A DNA stretch of 64,000 nt, from positions 15,934,001-15,998,000 of the forward strand of contig NC_091967.1 of the NCBI RefSeq assembly GCF_036711975.1. Direction: 5' to 3'. The stretch comes from Onthophagus taurus (Eukaryota > Arthropoda > Insecta > Coleoptera > Scarabaeidae). Positions within the stretch are counted from its first letter, which is position 1. Every line of letters begins with the position of its first letter. Positions 1 to 12,960 of this stretch are shown here, piece by piece. The notes under the pieces were generated by a model. The model worked only from the letters and a program-made list of their open reading frames with translations. It did not search any database and had not been told where the DNA came from. The position numbers and the translations under genes are program-made.

Positions 1-735
1 CTAACAACTTTTTTAAACGAAAGCCAAAGATATAGAGTATGAAAAATTGATTTTTTTCATATATTTGGTGTTTAGAACAGAATTTTGTGAAGAATGACAA
101 ATTGCAGGGTTGATTTATGTATTAACCTAATATTTCAAGTATAAACTCGTCAAAATAATTTTACACGTCTAAAGTGTGTAAATGTTTTAGATTAAATTTT
201 GGCGGAGGAGCTGGCAATTTTTAGTCGAGCGGTTATCTCCTCAGATTAAAAACATGATGCGGTCCAATGGTATCGTTCACACGCTCGACTGGAGAAAGCT
301 TTCTAATCGATTAAACTCCATGGTTACCTGTTTTGTCCTTTTTAGACATTTATTGCCAATTAAGAATCTTAGACGAATGGAACTGTGAAGGAACAATCCA
401 ATTACGGTTAGATATAATGTTACCGAATTAAGAACAGTTTTTTTGTCTCTTCCTACAAGGCCTCGTTCTAGATATTCTATATGTTGACTACTCATTTTCT
501 CTTAAAATTACTTCTTTTACGGTTTATAATTATATTATAGTATACTTTATTGCAGTATTCGTTGGTTTTCATATCACGGACTAGCATATACCCTTTTTTG
601 CCCCGTTTGGGATATAGTTGATTCAATAACTTTACCCCATTTACCGTTTAGGATCATTGCATATTTTTGATGTGCTTTTCCTACTCCCATTACATTTCAT
701 CTCATTTTCTATTCCTCGCTTCGAGGCAACCCCTC

Positions 736-945
736 CAAAAACATCCGTCTATACTCATCTTGCGCTCAAAGAATTTTTGAGCGCAATACTACACGACGTC
801 GCCGCCTTTAACCGGCCAACGGCCCTCCCCCTTTGAACTTCGACGGGGGTCTTCGCCCGACAAACGCGACAGGTTGCTATGACAACCGCACTGCGGCGAA
901 TTCACCACCCCCAACTGCCTCGCCAGGGTGCCAACTGTTGTAAGG
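736..945. other. GC-rich pocket in AT-rich DNA
   Basis: About 210 bases are clearly richer in G and C than the flanks, with many CpG steps (for example cgacgtcgccgcc and caaacgcgacagg). No frame across it encodes the missing N-terminal part of rolled or any protein I recognise. It could be a promoter or 5' untranslated exon of rolled or another gene, or a conserved cis-regulatory element. Only base composition supports this. Confidence 0.3.
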
Positions 946-3195
946 TGTAATACGTGTAACTGTAATTATACTATTTATAATGTTATCAGATTAGTGCGAA
1001 ATTCCGTAAAAGAAATAATGTCATCATTGGTTAGAAGAGGATTTGATAAATAGCTAGTTTTTTCTACATGTTTAAAAAATTATGAAGAAGTTTATTTGCA
1101 AGACTTAACTTATTTTTGCAATCTCTTAAACGTTTTTAATCCGCTATAACTTTATAACGAGAGCGTAAGTAAATAAGCCAAGTTTAAAACGGTTTCGAAT
1201 TAATTTTGAAGGTTAATCCCTCAAGGTAGATTGAGTTTAATTCTAATTTTTTTAAAAAGCTATCTGGTTCTCCCGTTAATGTCAACGTAATGTGATGCTT
1301 CGTTGCCAGTCTTTCAAATAATTAATATGAAAGCTTAAATCTTACGAGTACTTCCGTTAATTAAGAGGCTTCCAGAGTCTGACGATGACGGAGACTCGCG
1401 CCTGCGGATAATAATCTGCACGTTGTTGTCGCATTGCCTTGGGGTGCTATGCATTTAGAGCCATCATCGTGAAAATTCTCACATTCCGTTTTAATTGAGT
1501 CCAACATTAATTTAAAGTCATGAATTAATTCCTATTTATTATTTATTTATTATTAATTTATTAGTTTAAACATTTTTTTCCACTTTAAATATGTCATTAA
1601 AATAACACAGTAAAATAAAACCACAAATTTAATGCATCTATATAAAACGTTCAAAACAATAAGAAAATGTGAGTTCATTTATATTTATATTGCCATAAAG
1701 AACGATCAATCCATCAGTGTCTTAGTTTCTGAAATATAAAAGGTACAATGATATATGAGTTTTTAACTACAACACCAAGAAGAGATATTTCGAATTTGAA
1801 ACTTAAACGGTTTTTTTTTCTTATTGGGCTGAAAAATAATTAATGAATGAAAAGGAGATATTCTGTTGTGGATTAAATACTACCTACACCAGAAAATATC
1901 TACTTAACATCCATTAAAATTGTAAACTATTTTTTCACGTAATCTCCTTGAAACATATTTTTGATAAGATCCTAAATATCATTCTTTTGAATTAATCCAA
2001 CGTGATAATCTATTAGTAAAAGATAAGTAAACGGCTTTATGTGAATTTTTAAATTCATCACATAAGGCAATCATCTACTTAACATTTACGAATACACAAA
2101 TAAATTATTCCCGAAGAACTTTGTTACCTGAAACAAGATAAACTAGATCAATATTTTTTGCAATTTATTTTAAAAATTTGTTAATAACGAAATTGCACAT
2201 ATACAAACAAACTTGTAATGTTTGCACGTTTCTCTGAAGTTGGTGCTAGGATGTGGAAACTGTAGTTAAGAGTTGGTCTGTATGCATGAATTACATAATT
2301 AGATACTGGGGGTAGTTACTAAAGCAAAGGTAAACTACGTAAAATCGGATTGCTAGCATTTAGTACATGACAGGAATATGCTGCTGGCTTAATTAACCTA
2401 ATCAAGTGTTTACGCTATGCCACTTACCTTAGATAATGTAGGAACCTGTCAAGTGCAAACGTTCAATCTAATCTCTAACCGATTTAATGTTATAAATGTT
2501 AAATGTACACTATTATTATAGAACTAAAAAATTCAAAAAGCTTTGATTTTCTATTCGTTGTTGAGAATGAACTAAATTTATTTATATTCGTCTTGAACTC
2601 TTATACAAGCCGTAATGATTTTTAATGCGTAATTTGTCTTTACAAACAAATATTTAAGTTAATTTTAATTCTTTTGTCGAATAACGACCCTTGTTCGCAA
2701 ATAACATTTTTAGAGATAAACACTAATCGGATTGGAAAAGTAAACAAACACATTTTCAAACTAAAACGTTCATTAGGAGAATGAGACCTTTCTAACTCAA
2801 ACTTTTACACAATTCAATACTAAATAAAAAAAATAGGTCAGTGAAAAATATTGAAATTGTTTGTTACGAAAAGTTTTATGCAAATCTCGTGAATATACGA
2901 TCCGTGATAAAGGACTCTGTAAACAAGAGCACTGTATACTTGAAATTGAAAACAAACAGAATTATTTATTGAATTTTATTTATTCTGTAAGAGGGCTTTA
3001 TATATTTTTGAATGTAATGGCTTTTATTGAATATTAAAAAAAAATATTCGTGTTAAATATTTACTTATTCATATTTTTAATCTTCTTTTGGTAGAATGAA
3101 GTCACCTTTTGAATTATTTAAAATAATTAATATTTATATCATTTATGCTAAAAATAGTATGTATAACATATTAGAATCAATATAGAATAAATATA

Positions 3196-3345
3196 AAGTT
3201 AATTAAAATAAAACTAGAACTAACACTATCACTAGAACTAACTCTTCATTTAGAACTAGAATTTTTCAGGTTACACATCGAACTTGTTTTGGAAGAAGGT
3301 TGCAATATGGCATCCGAAACGTCAAACACTTTTCAAAAGACGCAC
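3196..3345 (+). repeat. Dispersed repeat, copy 1 (modules A and B, same direction)
   Basis: Module A (taaaactagaactaacact, near 3207-3225) is followed by module B, which contains tggcatccgaaacgtcaaac near 3308. The same two modules occur at 24.6 kb, but there B is reverse-complemented while A keeps its direction. The pattern suggests an old non-autonomous or foldback-type element. The small open frame over it is not a gene. Confidence 0.5.
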
Positions 3346-4025
3346 TGCTTAATCCGAAGGTTTCTAGTGTATAGAGGCATAGATGTATATACTTTGCCGA
3401 TTACACAAAAATCAATAAATTTCTCAGGAAACCAAAAATACAGAAACGTGGATATCATTGGATTTAAATTTTGCTGAACACATGTAATATGTTGATGTTT
3501 TTCTAGTAAATCATGGAGGGCGCAAAGATTCCTGGACGTCATTTATTACTTGTAATGTAAACTTTATACTTCTTTCAATTGTTGCCAACGGTTTGTTCTA
3601 ATAACTCAAATTACAAATTCCGATATCATTTCAAAGCATTTGTCACAGCTTTATCAGAAAACGGAAATCTTCGGATTTTAAAGAAATAATTCGCAATTTG
3701 TTGCAAAATTACCGCAAGATTGAGCTCGAATGTCTCTCTAGATTCATTTCCTGCATTCCCATCTTGATTTTCTCTCTGAAAACTGAAGCGAAACGAGGGA
3801 CGAACAAGGAGAGCGGTTACTCCAAGAGACGACGAAATTGGATGAAATTGGGATGATGGAATAATGAGCGACTACTGTTAATTAATGTGTATAATTGTTG
3901 TAACCTTGTCGAGGTTACACACATCTACGAGGTAACCGATTCGTTTCGTCACTTATCCAATAGTTCAGTGTTTCTTATCCTGGGTTTCATAGAGTAGAAT
4001 AACTACGTTATTGTACTACAACGAC

Positions 4026-4048
4026 ATCGAGATGGATGACATCTCGAT
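4026..4048. repeat. Perfect 9-bp hairpin
   Basis: Arms atcgagatg (4026-4034) and catctcgat (4040-4048) are perfectly complementary around the 5-base loop gatga. The surrounding 150 bases are also somewhat GC-rich. No function is visible. Confidence 0.5.
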
Positions 4049-5959
4049 AGGAACACGACGCCGATATTGGCCGACATTATTGGCGATGTATTGTTCCTAT
4101 TTATTTACAAGTAAATTCGTATGCTCCGATATCGTTTCCATGTAGGTGATGTCAGATATCGAAACCCATACATAATGTCGGCGCGCCAAAATGTCGACAA
4201 AATTCTACAGCTCTACTAAATCGATCTATTGAAGCATCGGAATTCCTGATAGAGAGGATTCTCTTGAATCGATGAATTGGAATCGTTAGCGATTTACTCT
4301 TATGTATTATTTATTTATTATGCAGCAATTATTTTACAACATATGTTATTCACCCTCACGTTTGTGTGTATTCTAATGAAGTCGAATATCTTCAAAATTC
4401 CCCTTTCTCGTTGCAACTAATCCCAAAATTTGAGACGGATTTTTAGCTACAAATCCATTTAAAAGATGTTCATTAATTTTGGTTTAATAACATTGTGTTT
4501 TGTACAAAAACTTATTAAAATTTCATTTTGTACAATTATTTGGTCAATTATATTATGTTCATGTGGGGTTAAAATACCCATATTGACTAAATTAGCGGTT
4601 GCAAATCAACTATAAAATACGAGCCAACAATCCAACTCGAATAATTACCTTAATAATAACGATCTTTTATTGCAAAGATCGTATTGTGCGCAATTCACGT
4701 AATGGATTGTGACTGCTAACATAAAAACTAATATTGGAATTTCAACAAAAATATGCGATAAAGTGTTACAATTTTTGAAGATTAAAAACTTGGTTTTGCA
4801 CGATTTGTAAAGAAAATGTTAAAGGAAAATTTGCGTTCGCATCATATTTCAAAGAAGTAAGTGTACATTTCGTAATATTAAATATTAATAAATTTATGAA
4901 GCGGAAACAAGAAAGTTTGGTTGGAAGGAAAAGAAATCTTTTTGGAAATTGTTGACATAAAAAATTAAAAGTTAATTTAGAATTAATTATATTAATAGCA
5001 TTAAATGTATCATTTATAACAAATTATTACATTGAAATCTATAAAAAGGTCCAAAGAAAAATATTATGTAATTTTAAACGCGTTAAACCAAAATAATTTA
5101 TTCCTCTATTGCGGAATTTGTTCACAATTTAGTAATACAAGTGGTAAGCGCATTCTAAGCATATCTCGAGGTTCCGGATCTTTGTGGTAAATTGCTCACT
5201 GAATAGCTGACCTTCCATTTAACATTGTACGTTCGCTAAACAATAGCTTTATCACATAAACAGCTTTGAAATTAAACGAAAAATTTCCAAAAAATTTTAA
5301 AAATGAATCAATTTATGATAAAAAGTCATATTTTTATTTATAGATTTATGCGGCGACACGCAACTGGTCTCAGTTGTCTCACGTTCAGGGTGTACGTGAC
5401 TTGTAAAAGTGGGAAACAAATGGAAATTTATGCGTAACGCGGTCGTAACGGAAATTGCTAAATATTAACTATACAGGACGTCCCGTAATTCTGAGACTCC
5501 GTTACAAATTTACAACAATAACTACAAAAGTAAATCAATTTCCTCGTCTACCACTACTTTACAAAGTATACGTTGTAATTTATCTTATTTACATTAAGAA
5601 GTGTTGGCGTGCAAGATTTATTGTTGAATACTAAATATAGTAGTCATTCAAAAATAATAAAAATGTAAATAGAGATATAAATGAGATTGTTTTGAGTTTA
5701 GGCCGACTTTGCAAATGTGCCTGTATATTTATTGCAATTTTTTTTAACGATAACTATAAACCAATTTCTAAATCAAATTGTTCTTTCATCTAGCCAATAA
5801 TTGAAGACATATGCTGCTTTAAATCATTCTGTTCAGGATCCTTTGTTAACTTACTACAAGTTTCTAAACATGCTAACTTCTCACGTTTGGTTTTTATGAA
5901 ATATTATAATACTACATCTCAGAGAGATATTTCAGAAAAAAAGCAAGAAAGAGCTTATT

Positions 5960-6230
5960 CGGAATAAAACCCATTAAAACTGGTGTACACCATGGAAGTG
6001 TGTTGGGTCTGGTTCTGAATCTTTTATAAACGTGCGATATATTCCAAATACAAAGAAATGCTGTTGCCACTTTTACTGATGACACAGCTATATTATCAAC
6101 AGGAAGAAACAATAAAGAAGCGACTACTAAACTGCAAACAGCAGTCGGACTAAACAAAACCAAGTTTCTTACACCGCAAACATCGAGTATAATTCTAAAC
6201 GGCGTAGAACTTAGCTTTGGCTCTTAAAAG
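5960..6230 (+). mobile_element. Non-LTR retrotransposon (LINE) reverse-transcriptase fragment
   Basis: Plus-strand translation gives a decayed reverse-transcriptase core. A GVHHGSVLGLVL stretch near 5982-6017 corresponds to the usual GVPQGSVLGP motif. An ATFTDDTAILSTGRNNKEA stretch near 6067-6123 corresponds to the F/YADDTA active-site motif followed by the typical RNPKEAT-like run. The alanine of the ADD box is a threonine, and an in-frame stop (taa) lies just after the first motif. Only about 90 codons remain, so this is a dead fragment. Resemblance is best to the Jockey group, from memory only. Confidence 0.75.
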
Positions 6231-6239
6231 TGAAAAGTT

Positions 6240-9200
6240 TTTTAATAATGAATTCAGTTTCCAAATGATATCTGCGGCCGCTTTTTTTTACTCTCAAAGA
6301 ACCCTCATAGTACCACAAGAAAACCAACCAGGGTAATTAAGAGTTTTAATAAAATAAGTTCCCAAGACAAATATTTATTAGTAACCTTTAAAAAGAGAAT
6401 TCGCTATCCGCGTGACATTATTCTTGATAAATAATGTTATAGAGACAGTTCTTTCGATGTTTATGAAAAGTTATGGACCGGAAAGAACTTTGTGTATATT
6501 TTGCCTTCAATGATAAATGGGGCTATTGGAGAGCATGTGACTAATCAAATTGCGCGTTGGGAGTAATTAACTTAAAATATAATGCCGAAACCAAGTAAAA
6601 GCACTCTTCTCTCTGCTACGGGAATTCGTGGTAAATTAGTTTAATAATTTTTTAATGCCCCTTCACATCAGTTATGCAACTATTACGATTAAAAAAATAT
6701 AACATTCGTATCTAAAAATAAATGATAACAAAGTTGAAATTGCTTAAAACAAAACTGAAAAGAATAAGAATAAAAAGTGAATTTATTGTCATATTAACCG
6801 CCGCCGGTCAGTACCTGTCATCTGCAGACCGAGTTCCAGATGTTCGAGAAGATTTTCAATTTTACCGAAAATTAATGTTTAGTGCAGAAAGTAGGAGCAT
6901 ATTTCTTTCTATAAATTACTCTCGACCCTCCTCCAAATCTTAATCATCTCGGCTGCTACGTCAAAAATCGAAGTCTCAATTTGTCGTAAAAGGGGTTTTA
7001 GACCATTAAAATTGTGCCAGAGGTGATTTATAACGAAAAAACAAGAAAAAATGGTAGAATAACAAGAAACTCCAAGCAAACTGATACGGCATATTGTTAA
7101 TGAACGCCACCGAAAAAGTTATTTTTTATATGTAGAAGTTTTTGTCACTTAAAATCTTTTCGGTTTTCCTTTTTATTATTCTTATTCTTATTAAGAAAAC
7201 ACAAGATACCGCATTATTTTACGGCTACGTGACATTCGAACGATGAAGTAACTTTTGTTGAAAATTTGAAATATCGTCTTCGAATGGTTTGACTCTTCGG
7301 AAAAAGTCGATTTAAAGAAGTCGTTTAAAGCTCGTGTATGCTTGATTGATGCTAAGAAACCTAGACGTATTCGACTGGTTAAAAATAGCTTTTAAATTGT
7401 TTTCGTTTCGAGTGGAAAAGGACTGATATTTTTTCCTAGTTATCTTGCGTTCACGTTCCCCTAAACCCTAGAGACTTTTCTTCGACATTCTTTTACGAAA
7501 AACGCTTACGTTCCATTATACCCGGCTAAGTGGCTTAAATAACAAATCTTTTATTGGAACACAAAGATATTTATAGCATTAGCAGAAATCTTTGTTAACA
7601 CAGTTTAACAAAAAAAATATTCAAAAATTATTTGGAATTTAATAATACATCAGATTTAAAGATACCGTTTCTAGTTCGTAATGATAAATTATTAAAGATA
7701 ATTCAACTACGTGCATGTCCAGTAAATTTCTCAACAATTATGTATAAACACATAATTTTAGATGGTAGATATCTTCGTTGGGTATATTTGCTCTGTATAA
7801 ATATAGATATATCCGACTTTTTGAGAGATAATTTCCTCATTATTTAACAATTTAAAATTCAAAACAAAATACGGTAATTTGTAATTATAAAAATTTGCTT
7901 ATCTCTAGCAACTAATTTAAATTTAATTATAGCAAAATATTTTTGTTTTTACTTAATCCGATTATTATTAATCCGTTATTAAAAAAATGTATAGTGTTTT
8001 GCACTCCAAACTAAATAAGTGCACAAAAAACTTCTTGGCATCCTGTTGCGTGACACAGTTGAGAAACTTCCTTTTTGAATACCCCTCGTGCTTCTTTATA
8101 GGGTATAGTTAGACGGTAAAGTTTAATAACAAAAACCAAAAGCTCTCGTGGTTATTAATATGAAAGGATGGATGCATCTTTCTTGAACAGTCGCGAACTT
8201 CTTTAAACTGCAATCTTTAACTAAATTATATGGATGACTAAGTAGGTAAAGGAAGTGGAGTAGCTTTCTGTTTAAGACTACACTCGTAATTCGTTTAAAA
8301 AGTTAAGAGCAAGTTGGAGTGTTTATGGAAGTTATGAAATGCAAAGAAATCTATGTCAGACCTTTTTGGGTCTAGTTAAATTCATTTTGCCAGCTTCAAT
8401 GAATGTATAAGCAAATTTGTAATGATGACATAACTAGTTAAATATAATATATAATATGCCTTTTCTTGTGATGAATCCGTCTGACTGCTGAGAGAGTGCA
8501 GCTCCCATGACGGTATTAGTAGAAGCATCTAGGTTAACGATAGAGTTGCTTTTGTAGAAGGAAAACTTCTGAGGAAACACTGTGACTGAGAAAATCTAAA
8601 AAAGAAACTCCAAAAAGGCATTTTGATGGTTAAATTCTGGAGGTTAATTAACTAGATCTGATATAATTTCGGTCGGAACGTTAGCAATTACTAAATTATG
8701 TTTGCTTTTATAGTTTCCAATCTTCGACAATTGAAATTGAGTATAAGTTTTGTTTCAACCAAAATAAAAGACTCGATCCTCCAGAAGGGAGGAAGTTTAA
8801 TGTTGGAAATTGATGTTACTCACCATTATAAATGATTAATTAAACTTTTCTCTAACAAAAAGTTAGAATACCTATGTTGGGAAATTAATATAATAATTTA
8901 TTAATAAGTAGTTCTGCTGAACAACTCTGACAAATTAGAACCAACTCTCTCTCTCTCTCTCTCAATAAAGGATGTATAGAATCTATTACAGCATTTCTCA
9001 TATTACTTGTATAAAATTACAAAAAAATGGCATGATTTAAAAATGATCTGAAGTTGATAAGAAACTCTTTGCACAATTGCTATTATGAAATGATTTTAAA
9101 AAGATTATAGTAGTTGATAAAATCTCTTGTCAATAGTAAAGGAAGAGTCGGTAATTGTTGACGCAGATTTAGAACCACTCCTGATTGAGAGCGAGTCCTG

Positions 9201-11400
9201 ACCTGACCAAGCGGAGGTTATTTCCGCTTCGACATTTTCTTGGAAAAATAAAAGGATCCATTAATGGAACATAGAATACAATTTAAAAACAGGTTCAATT
9301 CCTTCCTGCTTCTAACAAAGAGCTTTAGAAGGATAGAAAAATAAAACAATACAGTTCATTCATTTTCAAAAAAAAAACATATTTAAAGAAAAAATTGCTG
9401 ATAAAAAGAAACGTTAATTTTTATTTGCTTTTTCCTTCTTTTATTTATATTGCTATTTATTCTTGAGTTTGTTTTCGTTTAACTGAATTGTTTTTTTACT
9501 TTAAACGACTTTTTTACTTTACAGTTAGTATTATATTTGAATATAAACATTTTTTGAGAAAATCAAGACGTGTTTTCTGATGTCAATATATTCCATACCT
9601 ACTTAACTACTTATTTGTGATGTATATCATTAATCATTACTAAGTGGCTATTTATAAAAATAATTATATGATTGAAGTTGGTAGAAACGTAAAAACAGTA
9701 ACCTTCGATGTTAGGAAACAACCCGAGGGTATTAATAAAAGCACGCGAAACAATGAAACTCGTTGATGTGTAAAGGGCGCGGTTGGTGTATATTCACCTC
9801 GTAAAAGCGAAATATACCGTTTTTAGGTGAAGCTTGGAAAGTTTTAGGTGACGTAAATTGAACCAATCAAAGCGTCATTATGTGAGCTTTTCGTAATAGA
9901 TCATATTAAATAAATCTTATGATTATTTGTAAATCATATTATTATTATTTAATTGAATAAGACACTAATTGCCCAAAATTTGCCTCATTTATTTTAAACT
10001 TTTGGGCTGGTTTAAATTAACTTCATTCTACAACATATTCACATATTATTAATTTTGTATACAATATTCACATTTCTATATAAATAAAATTTGCAATATT
10101 AGTTTCATGGAACTTTAATGAGAATATTATGTATTTTGAAATAATTTTGATTTATTTAAATGTTTATTTGAACAAATTTTGTTTAATTGTAATATTTACT
10201 AAACTGAGTAAAATTTTTCTCCACTTTTTTTTATAAAACTTCTCATTTTCTACCGATCGTTCACGGCTAAAACTTCGAATCAATTTAAATTCTTTGAAAT
10301 AGATTGTGCGAAGAAATGTCTCTCATTTTCAAAGTAAAGTACAACAATTTTAATATCGGTGATATATAGATTTAGAAGTCAGGGATTAAAATGAAACAAG
10401 AATTTTAAAACATTGATTTATTACAGTTACATAATGAATTTTTATAAAAATTAAAAGTAAATAACTCTAGAACTTATTCAGTTGGAATTCGTAACTACTT
10501 TTGTAATAAATTCCAATAATTCAAATTAAATTTCATTTAAATATTATCCATACCTGAGTAATTAAATCTTTGAATTTAAAAGTTACCTAGCGGTTTGCCT
10601 CAGGGGAACGGGCAAAATATTCTACTAACAATACCAAGTTTCGAGGTCCCTTGCGCAAGTACTCGGGAAAACCAGAATTATGTGACCTTAAAATATGCAC
10701 AGATTCAACAGTTACCCGGAAGCTATCCCCATCGACATGCAAGATAATCTCTCCAGGCTTTGTTCATAAGCTTTGGACCGCACGTTGCTTAGCGAAACTC
10801 CCTCTTGTAACCTAATAAACACCGTGTCGTTGTAATTAATTATGGTACTTCAAATAAAACAATTTGCGAAATATCTCATAAAAAGTTTTAGTTTCTTGTT
10901 TTGCATTTTAAAAAAGTTAAAAAACAAGTTTTCATGGAAATCAAACATCATTTTTTAGTTGTTTTATTTTCGTGAGGCTTTAAAGTTGTCGAGACGGCCT
11001 TCGTTGGTTATTATTTTACAGTAGGGCTGTTATTGCAGATGGTGCAGCCCTTGACCCGTTTCACAACAGCTCGATAACGTCCAGAATTACATAGAGTTCT
11101 GGTAACATGTTACTGGGAAGGGCGGGAAAATTGGTCAGTCAGTGCTTGCCAGCGGTGTTTCTGCATGGTTTTATTATGAATCGCAATTCAGCAACTGCTG
11201 CAGCTACACGTTTCTACAGAAAATCTTTGAAAATCCCTTGCATACACAATTTATAGAGGAAGAATTTGTTTAATTTTTTTTCTTTGCTTTATATGTAACT
11301 TCTGGTTAGCATACAGTAAAAGAGTATTTCTTATTCAAGGTGTCCTTCTTCTAATACTTATAATAATAATTATTGTAACTATTGCGTTCGAGTATTAAGC
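6240..11400. other. AT-rich non-coding stretch
   Basis: No exon, RNA gene or intact mobile element is recognisable. It contains a short CT microsatellite near 8.95 kb and two moderately GC-richer pockets (about 10,590-10,810 and 10,985-11,220) without coding signal. These could be regulatory sequence in the first intron or 5' flank of rolled, which is speculation. Confidence 0.5.
8945..8963. repeat. (CT)n microsatellite
   Basis: An uninterrupted CT dinucleotide run of 19 bases ending in ctc, followed by aataaag. Confidence 0.9.
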
Positions 11401-11409
11401 AGATGAGAT

Positions 11410-11655
11410 AAAAGCGTGTGAAGGGTACCATTCGCTTCGTGTTGACGAGCGCTGGTAATAAGTCATATATTTCATTTAAGTATTTCAAAAACTTACGATT
11501 TCAAATCTAACCCAACCTCGTTAAAGTCTGTCTGAAATTCCTGTATCTCGATACTCCATCGATTTTGGAACATCTCCATAACTGTTAGTGATATTTCTGG
11601 TCTTACGTTCATTCCAGACAATACTCCATTTAACTTTTTATGGTCAGTGGCTTTG
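11410..11655 (+). repeat. Direct repeat unit 1, copy at 11.4 kb
   Basis: About 245 bases resemble 12,590-12,835 in the same direction. Shared stretches include gcgtgtgaaggg, accattcgcttcgtgt, ggtaataagtcatatat, ttaaagtctgtctgaaattc and actttttatggtca. Divergence is about 10-20 percent by eye, with a differing central insertion. No coding capacity is seen. Confidence 0.75.
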
Positions 11656-12459
11656 GGTTATTATTTTGAATCACACATACAGGGTGCGGCAAAATTCTCT
11701 TCTTAATTTCGAAGATGAATAAAACAATGTATTTCAAGTAATTTTTGTCCAAATACTGCTGCAAGCAAAATCTGATGATTTGAATAACTCTTTCCAGTAC
11801 TGTTTGAGATACCCTAAGGAGGTCGAACTTGAAGTCAACTCAACCCAACTTCAGTGTTAATGCCTATTTGAGTTCATAAATACTTGAATCATAGGCACGA
11901 TTGAGGTTGAAGTGTTATCTTGAACACTAATTATGATGTTTTTGTTAAAACATCAGACGTAGAAGGAATTTTTTGCAAAATTTTTGTAAAGGTGGATTAA
12001 AAACTGTGAGTTAACATGTAAAAAACAAACTGCATGAGCACTTTTGTTGTTTTCATTCTGGTATACAAATTTTCTGCTTAAAAAATGTCAGAATGCAAAT
12101 AAGTAAGACTTATGATTAACTCTCAATTAGCTCAACTTGAAATGTCACAAGAGAAAACAACTCAAAGAGTTTTCAATTCTATTAAAGTAATAAACCTTAA
12201 TAATATTGTGGTATGTTTGATAGAGAAAGGTTTTGACAAAGGTCAAAACAACCAATATAGATTACGATAAGATTAAATCATTGTTTTAGGATTTAGAATA
12301 TTTTAATGGTATTTTGATACAAACTTTGAAATGATAATTAGATTCTGTTGCCAGAAAATATGAAACATAAACAACGGTCCTCAAAGCTTAGCTTAGCTCC
12401 AACTAAGTATTTTCATTATTTTGATAAATAATAGTGTAACCTAAAGACAACGCAAAGAA

Positions 12460-12555
12460 GAAATCTAAGTAATCTAAAAGAAATGTTTTTGCTCTTTTTT
12501 GCTATTTTAATTTGTCAGTTTTCTCCAACCTGCATTAACTGTAAAATCGTGTAAT
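12460..12555 (+). repeat. Direct repeat unit 2, copy at 12.46 kb
   Basis: It shares gaaatctaagtaatct and gtcagttttctccaacctgc with 12,836-12,960, in the same direction. With unit 1 it shows that a composite segment was duplicated locally, the first copies of the two units lying about 800 bases apart and the second copies adjacent. Confidence 0.65.
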
Positions 12556-12589
12556 TCAGTTTCCAGGCTTAATGTTCAGCAACGTAATA

Positions 12590-12835
12590 TAAAGCGTGTG
12601 AAGGGAACCATTCGCTTCGTGTGGACAGACGGTGGTAATAAGTCATATATTCCTAATAAATAACACATTAATTCAATTTCATTTCATTTCATAAATAACT
12701 CAACCTCGTTAAAGTCTGTCTGAAATTCCCGTATCTTGATACTCCACCTATTTTGGAACATCTCCGCAACTGCTAGTAATCATTCTGGTCTTACATTCAT
12801 TCAAGACAATAGTCCAGTTAACTTTTTATGGTCAA
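12590..12835 (+). repeat. Direct repeat unit 1, copy at 12.6 kb
   Basis: Second copy of the segment at 11,410-11,655. It is followed directly by repeat unit 2 at 12,836-12,960. Confidence 0.75.
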
Positions 12836-12960
12836 GGAAATCTAAGTAATCTCAAAAAAATTTTATATGTTCCTTTCGTAATTTATTTTTAACATGTTTT
12901 TTTGCTATTTCAATTTGTCAGTTTTCTCCAACCTGCATTAACTGGAAATTCAGTTTTCAT
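12836..12960 (+). repeat. Direct repeat unit 2, copy at 12.84 kb
   Basis: Second copy of 12,460-12,555. It differs by an insertion of about 30 bases after the aagtaatct stretch. Confidence 0.65.

Larger units (their letters stand above)
1..5900. other. AT-rich non-coding stretch without recognisable exons
   Basis: No reading frame here is long or conserved-looking enough to support an exon on either strand. The rolled gene at 16.6 kb lacks its first coding exon, so this may be its 5' flank or first intron; that is inference. Separate items inside it are a GC-rich pocket near 0.74-0.95 kb, a repeat module near 3.2-3.35 kb and a short hairpin near 4.03 kb. Otherwise I see only A/T-rich sequence. 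Confidence 0.6.
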
